Shown here piece after piece: positions 54,980 through 64,000 of a DNA stretch of 64,000 nucleotides. Within the stretch, counting starts at the first letter, position 1. Each line of letters begins with the position of its first letter. This DNA comes from Flaveria trinervia (lineage: Eukaryota; Streptophyta; Magnoliopsida; Asterales; Asteraceae). The position numbers were made by a program, and so were the translations under genes. The stretch covers positions 33,935,751-33,999,750 of the forward strand of contig CM046454.1 in assembly GCA_025506515.1 (NCBI GenBank). The letters are read 5' to 3'. The notes beneath the pieces were generated by a model, which saw nothing but the letters and a program-made list of their open reading frames with translations, was not told the DNA's origin and ran no database searches.

Positions 54980-55714
54980 TGTTAGGATCATCACTGGACG
55001 ACTACTAACAGATTTATGTGTGTACCAAATCAAATAGTGCGGAATCCTATTTGATTGGCGATCCAATCAGTGAGAACGCACGTATAATCAATTCAGGGTT
55101 GAATCTAAACGTTAAAAACGATTTGCAATCGATCTACTGCGAACTTTGAAGTTGGAACAGGTTGCTAGAGGTCTCTGGACAGCTAGGGTACGTCTGGGTA
55201 TCAAAATATTCGAAGTGTCTAGTTTTTCCATGATTTAAGTGGTATTTATAGGTTAAGGTTTTTCAATCGTGCGACTGGACCATTTGCATGGTTCAGTCAT
55301 GCGATTGAGTCATGCGGTTGATCCATTCGCACGATTGAGTGTTCATTCATGCGACTGAGTCAATCTCATGTTTCAATCATACGACTGATCCAGTCTCCTG
55401 GTTCATTCGTACTACTAGTTCATTATCATGAAGTTGTTCATGTGTATGGTCCATTAGCATGGGCCAATCGCATGAGACTTCACACAATTAAGTTTGAATA
55501 TGTTTCATAGTCATTAATTGATTTAGACATTATTCAAACAACCACAACCTATATAGTTAAATCAATAAGTGTTATTACATACCAACTAATGAAATATTTA
55601 ACATTAAGCACAACCACATATTGTATTTCATTAAGTACCCGTACAATCACATATGTGTAAGACAAAACAAACATATTACATTAAGATCAGAAACTAGGGA
55701 CACATGTATCTACA
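54980..55714 (-). repeat. 5' LTR of B2 (735 bp)
   Basis: Plus-strand reading TGTTAGGATCATCACTGG to CATGTATCTACA, intact TG..CA ends. Aligns with 42,300-43,032 throughout. Confidence 0.92.
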
Positions 55715-56280
55715 TTATCATTATTGATTAATAATGAGTATATTTAGTAGTTAAAACCACTTTAAAAGTGTTAAAAAGATGAAGTTTTATAAAGTGTAAA
55801 CAATGAGGGTAAAGTTGTAATTACCATAAAACTAAAACTTAACAAAATTAAGCAAACCCTAGCCCCCATTACCCACCCCCATTCGGCCAAAGCCTTCTCC
55901 CATCTCACACATTTTGAATTTGATCAAGCACAAATCATTGATTTTGATTAGTTCAAAGTGGTTGCAAGGTGTTAGCAAGCCCAATTCTTGATTTCTACAC
56001 ACCTAAAGGTTAGTTTTGATTAGTTTTTCATGGTTTTTGTTCTTGATAAACCAAATTCAAAATTGGTGATGAAAAAATGAAATTGATGATTGTTAGATGT
56101 TAATATGATGTTAGTTAGGTTGTATGAATGTTAGATGATGTTGATTATGCAAGAAATCTATGATTTGATCATGAATTTCATACATTGCCTTAAGAGGAAA
56201 CTTTTTGCTCTTGGAATGCATGATTTGATGATTGTATTATGTTAGATACATTACTTGGATGTTAGTTTACATGGTTTATG
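55715..56280 (+). repeat. Gypsy-type LTR, right part (continues from 42,299)
   Basis: Non-coding; contains AAACCCTAGCCCCCATTACCC and CATTCGGCCAAAGCC, a leader typical of plant gypsy LTRs, and then T-rich sequence. It is cut again at 56,280 by the minus-strand element A3. Confidence 0.55.
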
Positions 56281-56929
56281 TGCAGGAGCATTTGAGGGAT
56301 GGTCACTTACAAGACAACACACAATGAGGAGAGTGAGTTAGAATACTTAACAGGTCAAATAGGAAACTAGTAACTAGTTACACTTTGATACTACGAAAAA
56401 CAAGTAATAAAAAGACAGAACAAGAACAATATAACACAAGTGTTTGGCTTTCAAGAATGTTTTAAATTGCTCTAAAGTTCCATACAAGTGTTACAAAGCA
56501 TAAAGAAAGATACAACCTGAGATACTTTTACAACCGGTCGTACTTTAAAGGCCTGCTGGATACATGATCTAGACAACAAAAAAATCAATGTAGAGTCAAA
56601 AGGAAGATTGTCTTTTGACTAATGACTATGACATGTCATAGCTCACATCCTACTATATTACTAAAAGGATAAAAGTACATAAAGTAGAAAGTAACAGACT
56701 CAAGACCTCAATGTAAAGTTACCAAAAGCATGGACATTTCACCAACTTGTGAAAGTTGGTGAGTCAATAGAGTTGCAGTAGAAAGGTGGTCCAGCTTTAT
56801 GATAAAGGTACATCAGATAAAGCATGTGCTCAAAAAGTCTTTGGAAGAAATCTATCTTCATGTGCATGCATGCATGCAGGATAGACTTTAGATGTTTTGG
56901 ATTATATCAGCCTTATATGAAACCTTACA
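56281..56929 (-). repeat. 3' LTR of A3, internally shortened (649 bp)
   Basis: Plus-strand reading starts TGCAGGAGCATTTGAGGG and ends TGAAACCTTACA. About 150 bp shorter than other family A LTRs; much of the CTTCCGAAG-rich part is missing (the sequence goes from GATAAAGCATGTG to CATGCATGCAGG). Confidence 0.85.
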
Positions 56930-56940
56930 AACTCCCCCTA
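56930..56940 (-). other. Polypurine tract of A3
   Basis: Minus strand CTAGGGGGAGTTTG next to the LTR. Confidence 0.85.
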
Positions 56941-56969
56941 GGCTGATGCTACCAAAACATTTGAAGACT

Positions 56970-59900
56970 TCAGATATTGACGGTCCTCATTATGATGATG
57001 ACCATGCCTTTCTTCATAAGATGGTCAGGATCATTCAGACTCTCAAAGTGTCTTCTTATCTCAAAGAGATCATGCAGAGGTAGATTGAACATGTCTTGCC
57101 ATGTGTAGACATCTTCAATACCTTGATCTCTGATCACATGCCATCTCTCTAGATTAGTAGTGTAAGTCCAGGATATGATGGGTCTTCCTGATGCTAGAGG
57201 AGCTACTTGGATTGGAGTTGGTGGAGCTTCCTCTTGTTGCATATCCTCAGGATGTTCTGACTCATCTTGAGGTTTGGAGGAAGGATGCCTCTTTCTTCTT
57301 TTTCTTAGACTTTGGTTTAGAAGCCATCCTTTTTCTCCTTTTGAACTTTTTAACTGAGAAGACTGGCCTGTAGCACCTTGTTGATCATCCTTGTCTTTCT
57401 CAGTTGGTTCTTCCTCTCTCATAGGTTCACATTGAGAGGGGACAGAACCCTGCTGTGGATTAGAAGATGAAGCTTGCTGAGACTCAGTAGGAGGTCCAGG
57501 TTGTGTTGTCTCAAAAGGTTCAATCTTAACCTCCACTTCTTGGGAGACCTGACTTGGTGGGGAGAGTAATTTAACAAGTTCTCCTCTTTTAATCTTCTAC
57601 TGGATCACCCTAATGTGCTTATCCATAGTGGATAAAGACATAGGGCCAAGTCTCCTTCCAGAGAATCCATATAGCTTCAAGAAGCTCATCATCCTCTGCC
57701 TATCAGCAGACTTCTTTTGGCTTTTCTGAATGATGGCTCTTGACTTTGCAACTTCTTCCCTCATCTTCCTCTTTGTTTCCTTTTGTTCTTTGAGCACTTG
57801 AAGTTCAAGTTGCTTGAGATACTCAAACTCAATATAGTCAAAGGACAATGGAAGAAGTGCAGCAGTGGGTAGAGACCTTTGGTACTCAGGTAGTTAATCA
57901 TGTTGGTCCTATTAGTTTCTTTGTCTACCTAAGGTTCTTGTGGAGTCACAGTCTCTTGCACAGGGCTTTCATGAACTGAGGAGAGGGTAGGAACATGCTT
58001 GTATAATATTTTCAGTCTTTTCTATTCTTTGATCTAAAAAAGCAATCTTGCATGCTCTGCATCCTTCTCTCTCTTGACATTTCCATGTTAGCCAGCTCAT
58101 TTAGTTGCTCTAAGGGGAGAGCAATTATCTCATCAATGTCAAAGTTCCTGGTCTATAAGTAGTTGATCCTGACTGCCCTCAACTCATCATTCTGAGTGTT
58201 TAGTCTAGGGGCAGCCCTAATTGCAGTTTCCATAAAGCCTGAAGACCTAGTTGAAGTATCTCCCCTTAGCTTCCTTTTCCTCCCTCTCTCCTACTCAATC
58301 TCCTAAGCGGTTAGAACCCTTTTTCTCTTATCACTAATAAACCTTGGTGACACAGGATGGAGAGAGCTTTGGTCTTTATTGCTTGGTGTAGCATCCAAGC
58401 TCTGGCCAGAGAGAGGTTTAGATACACCTTTACTAGTAGGTGTCTCATCAAGGGAATGGATTTCTGAAGTAGTATAGGTGTGTTAGGACTCTCAGGTTCC
58501 ATCATTGGGCCTTTAGTCAAGGTTTTTCCTTTGAAGCTAATCTCAGGGTCTGCCTCAACATCTAGTTGACCAATGACATTGCCTGGATACCTTTGTCTCC
58601 TTCTTAGGCTGAACTCTTCACTAATAATGTCTTGAATCCTTTGAGCCAACTTATCAGCTTATTTGAATTGGCTTGGATTGACAAGTGGCTTGTTAATAAG
58701 GTCAAGACCTTCATAGTTGTTCAAGATCTAAAAATTGAAGACCTCTTGCTGCCCTTGAACTCTTTGAAGAACAAGGACTCTCCTATCAGCATCATACCTC
58801 CACCCAATTATGTAGTTGGAAGTTCCTTGAGGTGGGGATGACGTAGCTCTTGGAATACATTCCTCAAAGAGACTCTGAATGAAGGAGTTTATAGAGTCCA
58901 CATCAATGTGAACTTGAGGAAGTTGCTGAGCATGAAAAATTGCAAGTGAGGATGGTGAGTCCTCAAGGTCCATGCTCTGTGAAGAACTCCCAAGTTCTGT
59001 GATTGTAATGACTTTCTTCCCTTTTTTGGTACCATCACCCTCTTGCATATGTGAGTTAGGATTTAGGTCAATGACAACCACAGGTTCTTGTGTCCCTGGA
59101 TGAGCTCCTCATAAAGGTCTCCCAGCTAGTTTCTCCTTGAGATAAGATATCTTAAGTTGCTGATCATTGACCCTATTTTGTAAGGTAGTAACCTGAGATT
59201 CCAAGTGACTAACCTTAGAGACTAAATAGGTGTATGTTTTTGACAATTTTTGCACCTTTAGTCTTAGATTTCCCTCCTCTTCATCAGAAGATTCATTAGG
59301 GGATGAGATAATTAAACCAAAGTTCTTAGTCTCACCACCAGCATCATGTTCTTGGCTGCTGGTTCTCCTCTGCTCACTGACAACTTTAGATGGAGTGTTA
59401 GTGTGCTGAGTTGCCATGGTTTAGGTCTTAAAGATGTAGTCACTTGTACAAATAAGAGATTATTACATATGGACCTCCTGAACAGGGTTAGGGAGATCCA
59501 CCTTGATAGTAGGTAGATGATATGGGCTTGACAAGGGAGAGTCAGGAGCACTCATCTCTTTTTGAGTTGGGGAAGAGTAGAGAGACTCATGATTCTTATT
59601 GAAACCTAAGTCTTCATAATCATATAAGTCAAGGCTATGGATTGGTTGGTTAAGATCTAAAGGCTGAGGATGGTAACTTTCCCCTGTAGGTTGTTCACTT
59701 GAGTGTTGAAACTCATAGTAAAGGCTTAAGGTTGTTGGCTAATGGGGTCATCAGGCTGAGCATGAGGAACCTCAGCACTGATTCTTGAAGACATGGGAGT
59801 GGTTTGCTCCTCAGGGGAAGTGGGAGCTCCAGTGTCCATTTCCTCCTGTTTGGGTAGTAATATGGGGCCTGCACAGACTTAATAGCTTGTGTAGGGGTTC

Positions 59901-60635
59901 GTTTGGATTTTGTTTGGTAGGTGAAGATGATTTGTGGTTGTTTTAGTGGTTGAGAGGTAGAAGGTGTGGGTTCAACACTAGCTTGTGTTGCTAGGTTGTC
60001 ACCTTGAGCAATGAGCTCTAATATTTTGGGGACAAGGGCTGTTTCTATTCCAGAGAAGCCAATAGTTGGTTTCTTCAAAATTTTAAAGATGTCGGGCTTC
60101 ATCTATCCCAATTTAAGAACATTACCCGTTTCCCTCAACTGTGAGCCCAGTTCACAGTTGACAATGTGTTGAACATATCTAGGAAACATGTAATATTATA
60201 AGGAGTCCAAGTTAGCAAGTAAATTTGTATAAACAAACTGAGAGCACCTGAACTTGACCCTCTAAACCATCCTATGCACTATGAAGGAGAGATCTTCAGG
60301 AATCTGGTCCCAGCGCCCATGCTTGTTGGACAAGTTGTGGATGACCACATGAAGTAAGTACTTCACTGGGAGGAGACCTTCCCTTTCCTGAAGGTCTTGA
60401 TAGAGAAATCTCCTTCATAGCCTATCTACTGGAAGGATTGGTTAACAGTTTTTTTTAGGAAAGGAGAATTCACCTTCTCATCATCCGACTAAGGTGGGTG
60501 TTTATGATGGCCGGAGTGATAAAGATTGTTATCCCATGCACTGTAGAAGATAGTGTCTTCTCCCCATCCATAATGACCTCTTGACAGGTCTTCCAAAATC
60601 AAGCAGATGATCTTCATAGAGAGGAGGATCAATAG
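56970..60635 (-). pseudogene. Env-like gene of A3, main part
   Basis: Continues the gene after the solo LTR: DPPLYEDHLLDFGRP (60,630 down), then broken N-terminal domain, 60,102-59,713 (KPDIFKILKKPTIGFSGIETALVPKILELIAQG), coiled coil 59,417-59,109 (HLESQVTTLQNRVNDQQLKIS), 59,081-58,728 (VHIDVDSINSFIQSLFEE, IIGWRYDADRR), 57,848-57,597 (DYIEFEYLKQLELQVLKEQK), and the open C-terminus 57,536-56,970 with a basic stretch and ERWHVIRDQGIEDVYTWQDMFN, LHDLFEIRRHFE. The IIGW block and the terminal block are intact here, which makes this the best guide to the C-terminus. Confidence 0.78.
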
Positions 60636-61140
60636 TGTAAGGCCCCGTTCCGAGACGCTTACAACTGGCCAATCATCGCTCATAAAACATATAATTTCAT
60701 TAACTTGATAGAAACATTGCAGCGGAAACATTTAAACACCCATTTCATTGCATTACAAAAGCTTTTGCAAAATAATACATTGTTATCAAATTACAATATA
60801 CATGTTACATTTCAACACAAAAGCATTATAAATCTGGATGCCATCCAAAAGAGCTGAGTAGCTGCTCCGTGCCATCCTCAGCAACCTTACCTGCCAACTG
60901 GAAAATGCACAAAAGGTCAGCATTGCTGAGTGAGTTCTAGTTTTATAATAAAACATACTTTACTTTCATTAAAACCGTTCTTTACTTTTACATGTGATCA
61001 CACATCATACGTACACATAGATAATATCATTATTATATTCCTTTACTGTTCACCACATACTTTCTTTAACTCTTTCCTTCTTTATCACATTCCTTATCAC
61101 TAACTGGATCAGTGTCATCAGCTATGCCCCAAACAAATAG

Positions 61141-61570
61141 GGTACTGGGCCGAAGTTCATAACTGACTTCCATTACACATAGCCTAGCACCAGCACCGGG
61201 GTAAGCGACAAAGATCCCAACTATATACTACACCCCCAACATTATGCATAACTCGAGTACTGGGCCGAAGATCATATATGACTTCCATACTACACATAGC
61301 CTGGCACTAGCACCGAGGTGAGTAATCACTATAAACCATCATATACTACAACCCCAACATTATGCATAACCCGGGTACTAGGCCGAAGATCATAAATGAC
61401 TTCCACACTGCACATAGCCTAGCACCAGCACCAAGGTGAGTAATCACTATAAACCATCGTATACTACACCCCCAACATTATGCATAACTCGGGTACTAGG
61501 CCGAAGATCATAAATGACTTCCACACTGCACATAGACTGGCACCAGCATCAAGGTGAGTAATCACTATAC
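61141..61570. repeat. Tandem 115-118 bp repeat in the solo LTR (about 3.6 copies)
   Basis: Units start GGTACTGGGCCGAAG at 61,141, 61,256, 61,374 and 61,492, each containing TAAATGACTTCCA, CACATAGCCTAGCACCAGCACC and ACCCCCAACATTATGCATAA. Confidence 0.88.
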
Positions 61571-62057
61571 AAATGGTCGCTCATAAAGACGGACCCCGGT
61601 GTGCATCCTTCTGGGGTAGCTAACCCACACACCATTGAACTAACACCCTTCATTGGGTGTGTTTCCACATAAAAGGCTTGCAAGACTTACTTTACTTTCT
61701 CTCTCATTAATGCATGCACTTATTATGTTCCTCTTTTCATTATCTTTCACTTTACATTACTTAATACTTTTCATTTCATTCATTAACATTCAACATAAAG
61801 CCATGGGAAGATAAACATACATAATAGGAACATTAACATACACATACATCATCACCATACAGGGCATCATCATACATACATAATATACATCATACATACC
61901 ATCATGCAATAGCATCAATCATTCATCATAAAATCATCATGCATTGCCCATCACATCATCTATGACCTCAAAAAGTCAACTTACATAGCCCCTGAGAATC
62001 TCCCAAGTCAAAGCCTAAATTTCATATTTTCCCGAAAAAGTCAAAAAATTTTCTAAG

Positions 62058-62490
62058 TGTTCATCCGCATTCCCTTTTTGTTCATCCGCATTTCTTTTTG
62101 TTCATCCGCATTTCTTTTTACTCATCCGCATTTCTTTTTGTTCTTTCACATTTCCTTTTGTTCTTCTGCATATCATTTTACTCATCCGCATTTGCTCTTA
62201 CTTATCTGCCAATGCTCATCCGCATTAACTGTTCATCCGCATTTGTTGTTCAATCATATGAACTTACTCATCTGCATTAAGTGTTCACCCGCATTGACTT
62301 TCCATCCGCATTGACTTTCCATCTGTATTGACTTTCCATCCGCATTAACTGTTCATCCGCATTTGTTGTTCAATCGCATGAACTTACTCATCCGCATTAA
62401 CTATTCATCCGCATTAGTTGTTCAGTCGCATGAACTTACTCATCCGCATTGACTTTCCATCCGCATTGACTTTCCATCCGCATTTGTCAA
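62058..62490. repeat. TTCATCCGCATT array in the solo LTR
   Basis: More than twenty copies of TCATCCGCATT and variants, separated by TTTTTG, GACTTTCC or AACTG. In LTR sense the motif is AATGCGGATGAA. Confidence 0.9.
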
Positions 62491-63224
62491 CACTTAAGCA
62501 GTTTTCTAAACTTAGGCGTATGAACTACTGTTTGGGCGCATGAGCAGCCTAGGGCACACTATTCAGCAGATTCAGTCCCCAAAACTCATCTATCATGTTC
62601 TAAGATTAAATCATGCATTCTAAGCCTTAGAAACACAACCATTACATCACCAAACATGAACATAACCCAACATCAAACCATACCAACAACATACACACAT
62701 TCAAACATACGGGTATGAAACCCAGTATTATTAAAACATACATTCATGCATTTCCAGCCCCAAAATCAGTTAAAACATGTAAAAAGAGGGGTTCTAGAAC
62801 TCACCTTTGCAGCCTCTTGGGTATGACTTCCTTCAAAACCCTTTTGTTGCAGGTTCAACACCTAAAACCCACCAAAACACACACCCGAACACACACAAAC
62901 ATACATAAGCATACAACCGAGGCAAGGCCAGTTAAGAACACTTAAAACCATGAATTCCTTACCTTGAATTCGACTTTTCAGCTTGTTCTTCTTTAACCTG
63001 AGAGCTTTTTGCTCCTTGTTACTCTCTCTCTCTCTCTAAAAGTCCGGATGAAAAGGGTGTGCAGGAGGTGATAGGCGACCATCACTTTTTACACTCACTT
63101 TTTCAAACCTTTTGTCCTTTTGACACTTTTCACCCCTCAACTTGGGTAAAATATATTTTCTTTCTTTTTCTTCACTTTGTTCTCTCTTTCTTTGACTTTT
63201 TTAAAAAACTAACCGGGTGTTACA

Positions 63225-63380
63225 AATAGTAAGGGAGGTGGAATAGTTAAACAGAGCCAAAAACTGACAAACCTTTGAGAAATGAGGATCTTTCTTAGAG
63301 TGCAATAGAACAACCTGATTATGTTGCCTGTGTAACTGCATGGAGAAGTTTGGGTCCTTTCTGTGGTTGAGGTTGGTCAT
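63225..63380 (-). pseudogene. Env-like gene of A3, N-terminal piece
   Basis: ATG at 63,380 (MTNLNHRKDPNFSMQLHRQ, HNQVVLLHS.KDPHFSKVC), cut by the solo LTR after about 50 codons. Same start as A1 and A2. Confidence 0.8.
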
Positions 63381-64000
63381 TTTAGAAGCTTAGAGGTGAA
63401 GGAAATGAAGAACAAAGGCGGTTTCACAGAATTTTAGGAATTTAGGTTTGGGAAAAAAATGAAGATGATAAAGAAAGAGGAGGAACCGTTAGGTTTATAT
63501 ATGAAATAGATCTAAGACAAAGTTAATGAAAGAGGATAACTTTGAAATCCAAATGTCGTCTACCTCTGAAAAAGTAGTTTTCTTTTAGCCAAAAGTTAGT
63601 TTTCTTGGAAGTTGAAAATCTTCCGAAGGTAATTTCTCTTTGGAAGTTTTGATGAAATGCTCCCGAAGCCAAATTGGCTTTTGAGATATTCCAAAAGTTT
63701 TGAAAATTTTGCTTCCAAAGAGATCGGCACTTGAAAGTTTTAACAAAAACTTCCGAGAGTTAATTGCTTTCAGAAGAAAAATGTTCTTTAAAACACACAA
63801 GTGTTTTGAAAAGAAAGTAAGCTTTAGAAGATATTGTGAAAATTTCTTCTGAATGTAAATTCTTCCAAGTAGTTGTTTGTTTTTAAAGACATAAATTTCT
63901 TCCGAAGGTAAATGGATATCTTCCAAAGGATTAAAAAAATTTAAAACTTTAAAGAATATCTTCTAAAAAGATTTTTGTTCTTCCAAAGTAAACCAGGGTT
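63381..64000 (-). promoter_or_regulatory. pol to env-like spacer of A3 with TATA box and motif array
   Basis: Minus strand TATATAAA at 63,501-63,494, about 114 bp before the ATG, as in A2. Further upstream, CTTCGGAAG/CTTCCGAAG-type motifs near 63,620, 63,665, 63,750 and 63,900. No gene otherwise. Confidence 0.6.

Larger units (their letters stand above)
42300..55714 (-). mobile_element. Full-length Sirevirus-type element B2 (13.4 kb), minus strand
   Basis: Two LTRs (54,980-55,714 is the 5' LTR, 42,300-43,032 the 3' LTR), primer-binding site, gag, protease, integrase, partly deleted RT, RNase H, spacer with antisense ORF, env-like gene, purine tract. The flanks are ATATC (42,295-42,299) and TTATC (55,715-55,719), a 5-bp target duplication with one mismatch. 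It sits inside a gypsy LTR. By eye its two LTRs are about 92% identical. Confidence 0.92.
60636..63224 (-). mobile_element. Solo gypsy-type LTR (2,589 bp)
   Basis: Plus-strand reading TGTAAGGCCCCGTTCC to CCGGGTGTTACA, so in its own sense it starts TGTAACACCCGG and ends GGGGCCTTACA, the common ends of Tekay/Del-type gypsy LTRs. No internal coding region and an exact target duplication show a solo LTR left by LTR-LTR recombination. It interrupts the env-like gene of A3 between the codons for SLT and IDP. It contains two tandem arrays. Confidence 0.9.
60631..63229. other. Target-site duplication AATAG around the solo LTR
   Basis: AATAG at 60,631-60,635 and again at 63,225-63,229, directly flanking the LTR; exact 5-bp duplication. 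Confidence 0.93.
56281..64000 (-). mobile_element. Sirevirus-type copy A3, minus strand, runs past the window end
   Basis: 3' LTR, purine tract AGGGGGAGTT, env-like gene split by a solo gypsy LTR, and spacer. Pol lies beyond 64,000. It sits inside a gypsy LTR. Confidence 0.85.

Overview
This is a plant nuclear DNA window, very probably from a eudicot, made almost entirely of nested and decayed LTR retrotransposons. I see no intact host gene, rRNA, tRNA or CRISPR array. The evidence is LTRs bounded by TG..CA, primer-binding sites complementary to plant initiator-Met tRNA (TGGTATCAGAGC), purine tracts, Ty1/copia-order gag-protease-integrase-RT-RNase H remnants, Ty3/gypsy fragments and strongly AT-rich spacers. 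The exact species cannot be read from the sequence.

Two Ty1/copia families dominate. Both have the Sirevirus plan: a long gag with CCHC knuckles, copia-order pol, then an extra long 'envelope-like' gene between pol and the 3' LTR. Family A (LTR about 800 bp) has a partial tandem run at 1-15,897: an env-like tail, an LTR at 485-1,284, a deleted copy A0, an LTR at 3,562-4,357, the complete but broken copy A1, and an LTR at 15,101-15,897. It also has copy A2 (31,151-37,221, 5' truncated) and the minus-strand copy A3 (56,281 to the window end). Family B (LTR about 735-743 bp) has copy B1 (18,665-31,150, 5' truncated, plus strand) and the full-length copy B2 (42,300-55,714, minus strand, near-perfect 5-bp target duplication).

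Ty3/gypsy material forms the older background. An Athila/Tat-type pol fragment (15,898-17,300) lies next to A1. LTR pieces of Tekay/Del-like character occur at 18,260-18,660, about 39,100, 40,789-41,650 and 42,031-42,299, the last resuming at 55,715-56,280. A 2.6-kb solo gypsy-type LTR (60,636-63,224) with an exact AATAG duplication splits the env-like gene of A3. Between 37,222 and 42,030 there is AT-rich sequence with a possible LINE tail and microsatellites.

The most interesting signal is in the spacer between pol and the env-like gene. In family B this roughly 2.5-kb spacer holds, in both copies, (i) a conserved reading frame on the strand opposite to the element, (ii) an array of GATCAC/GTGATC inverted repeats, (iii) an array of CAGTCG/CGACTG palindromic motifs also found in the LTR and in the leader, (iv) a TATA box, and (v) an aligned splice donor and a splice acceptor just before the env-like start. 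B2 also carries a 149-nt intron inside the env-like coding region that B1 lacks precisely. Family A shows the same logic with a different motif (CTTCCGAAG/CTTCGGAAG) and a TATA box about 115 bp before the env-like ATG in two copies. I infer that the env-like gene is a separately promoted, spliced transcription unit inside these elements, possibly paired with a divergent antisense gene. All copies seen here carry frameshifts and stops.
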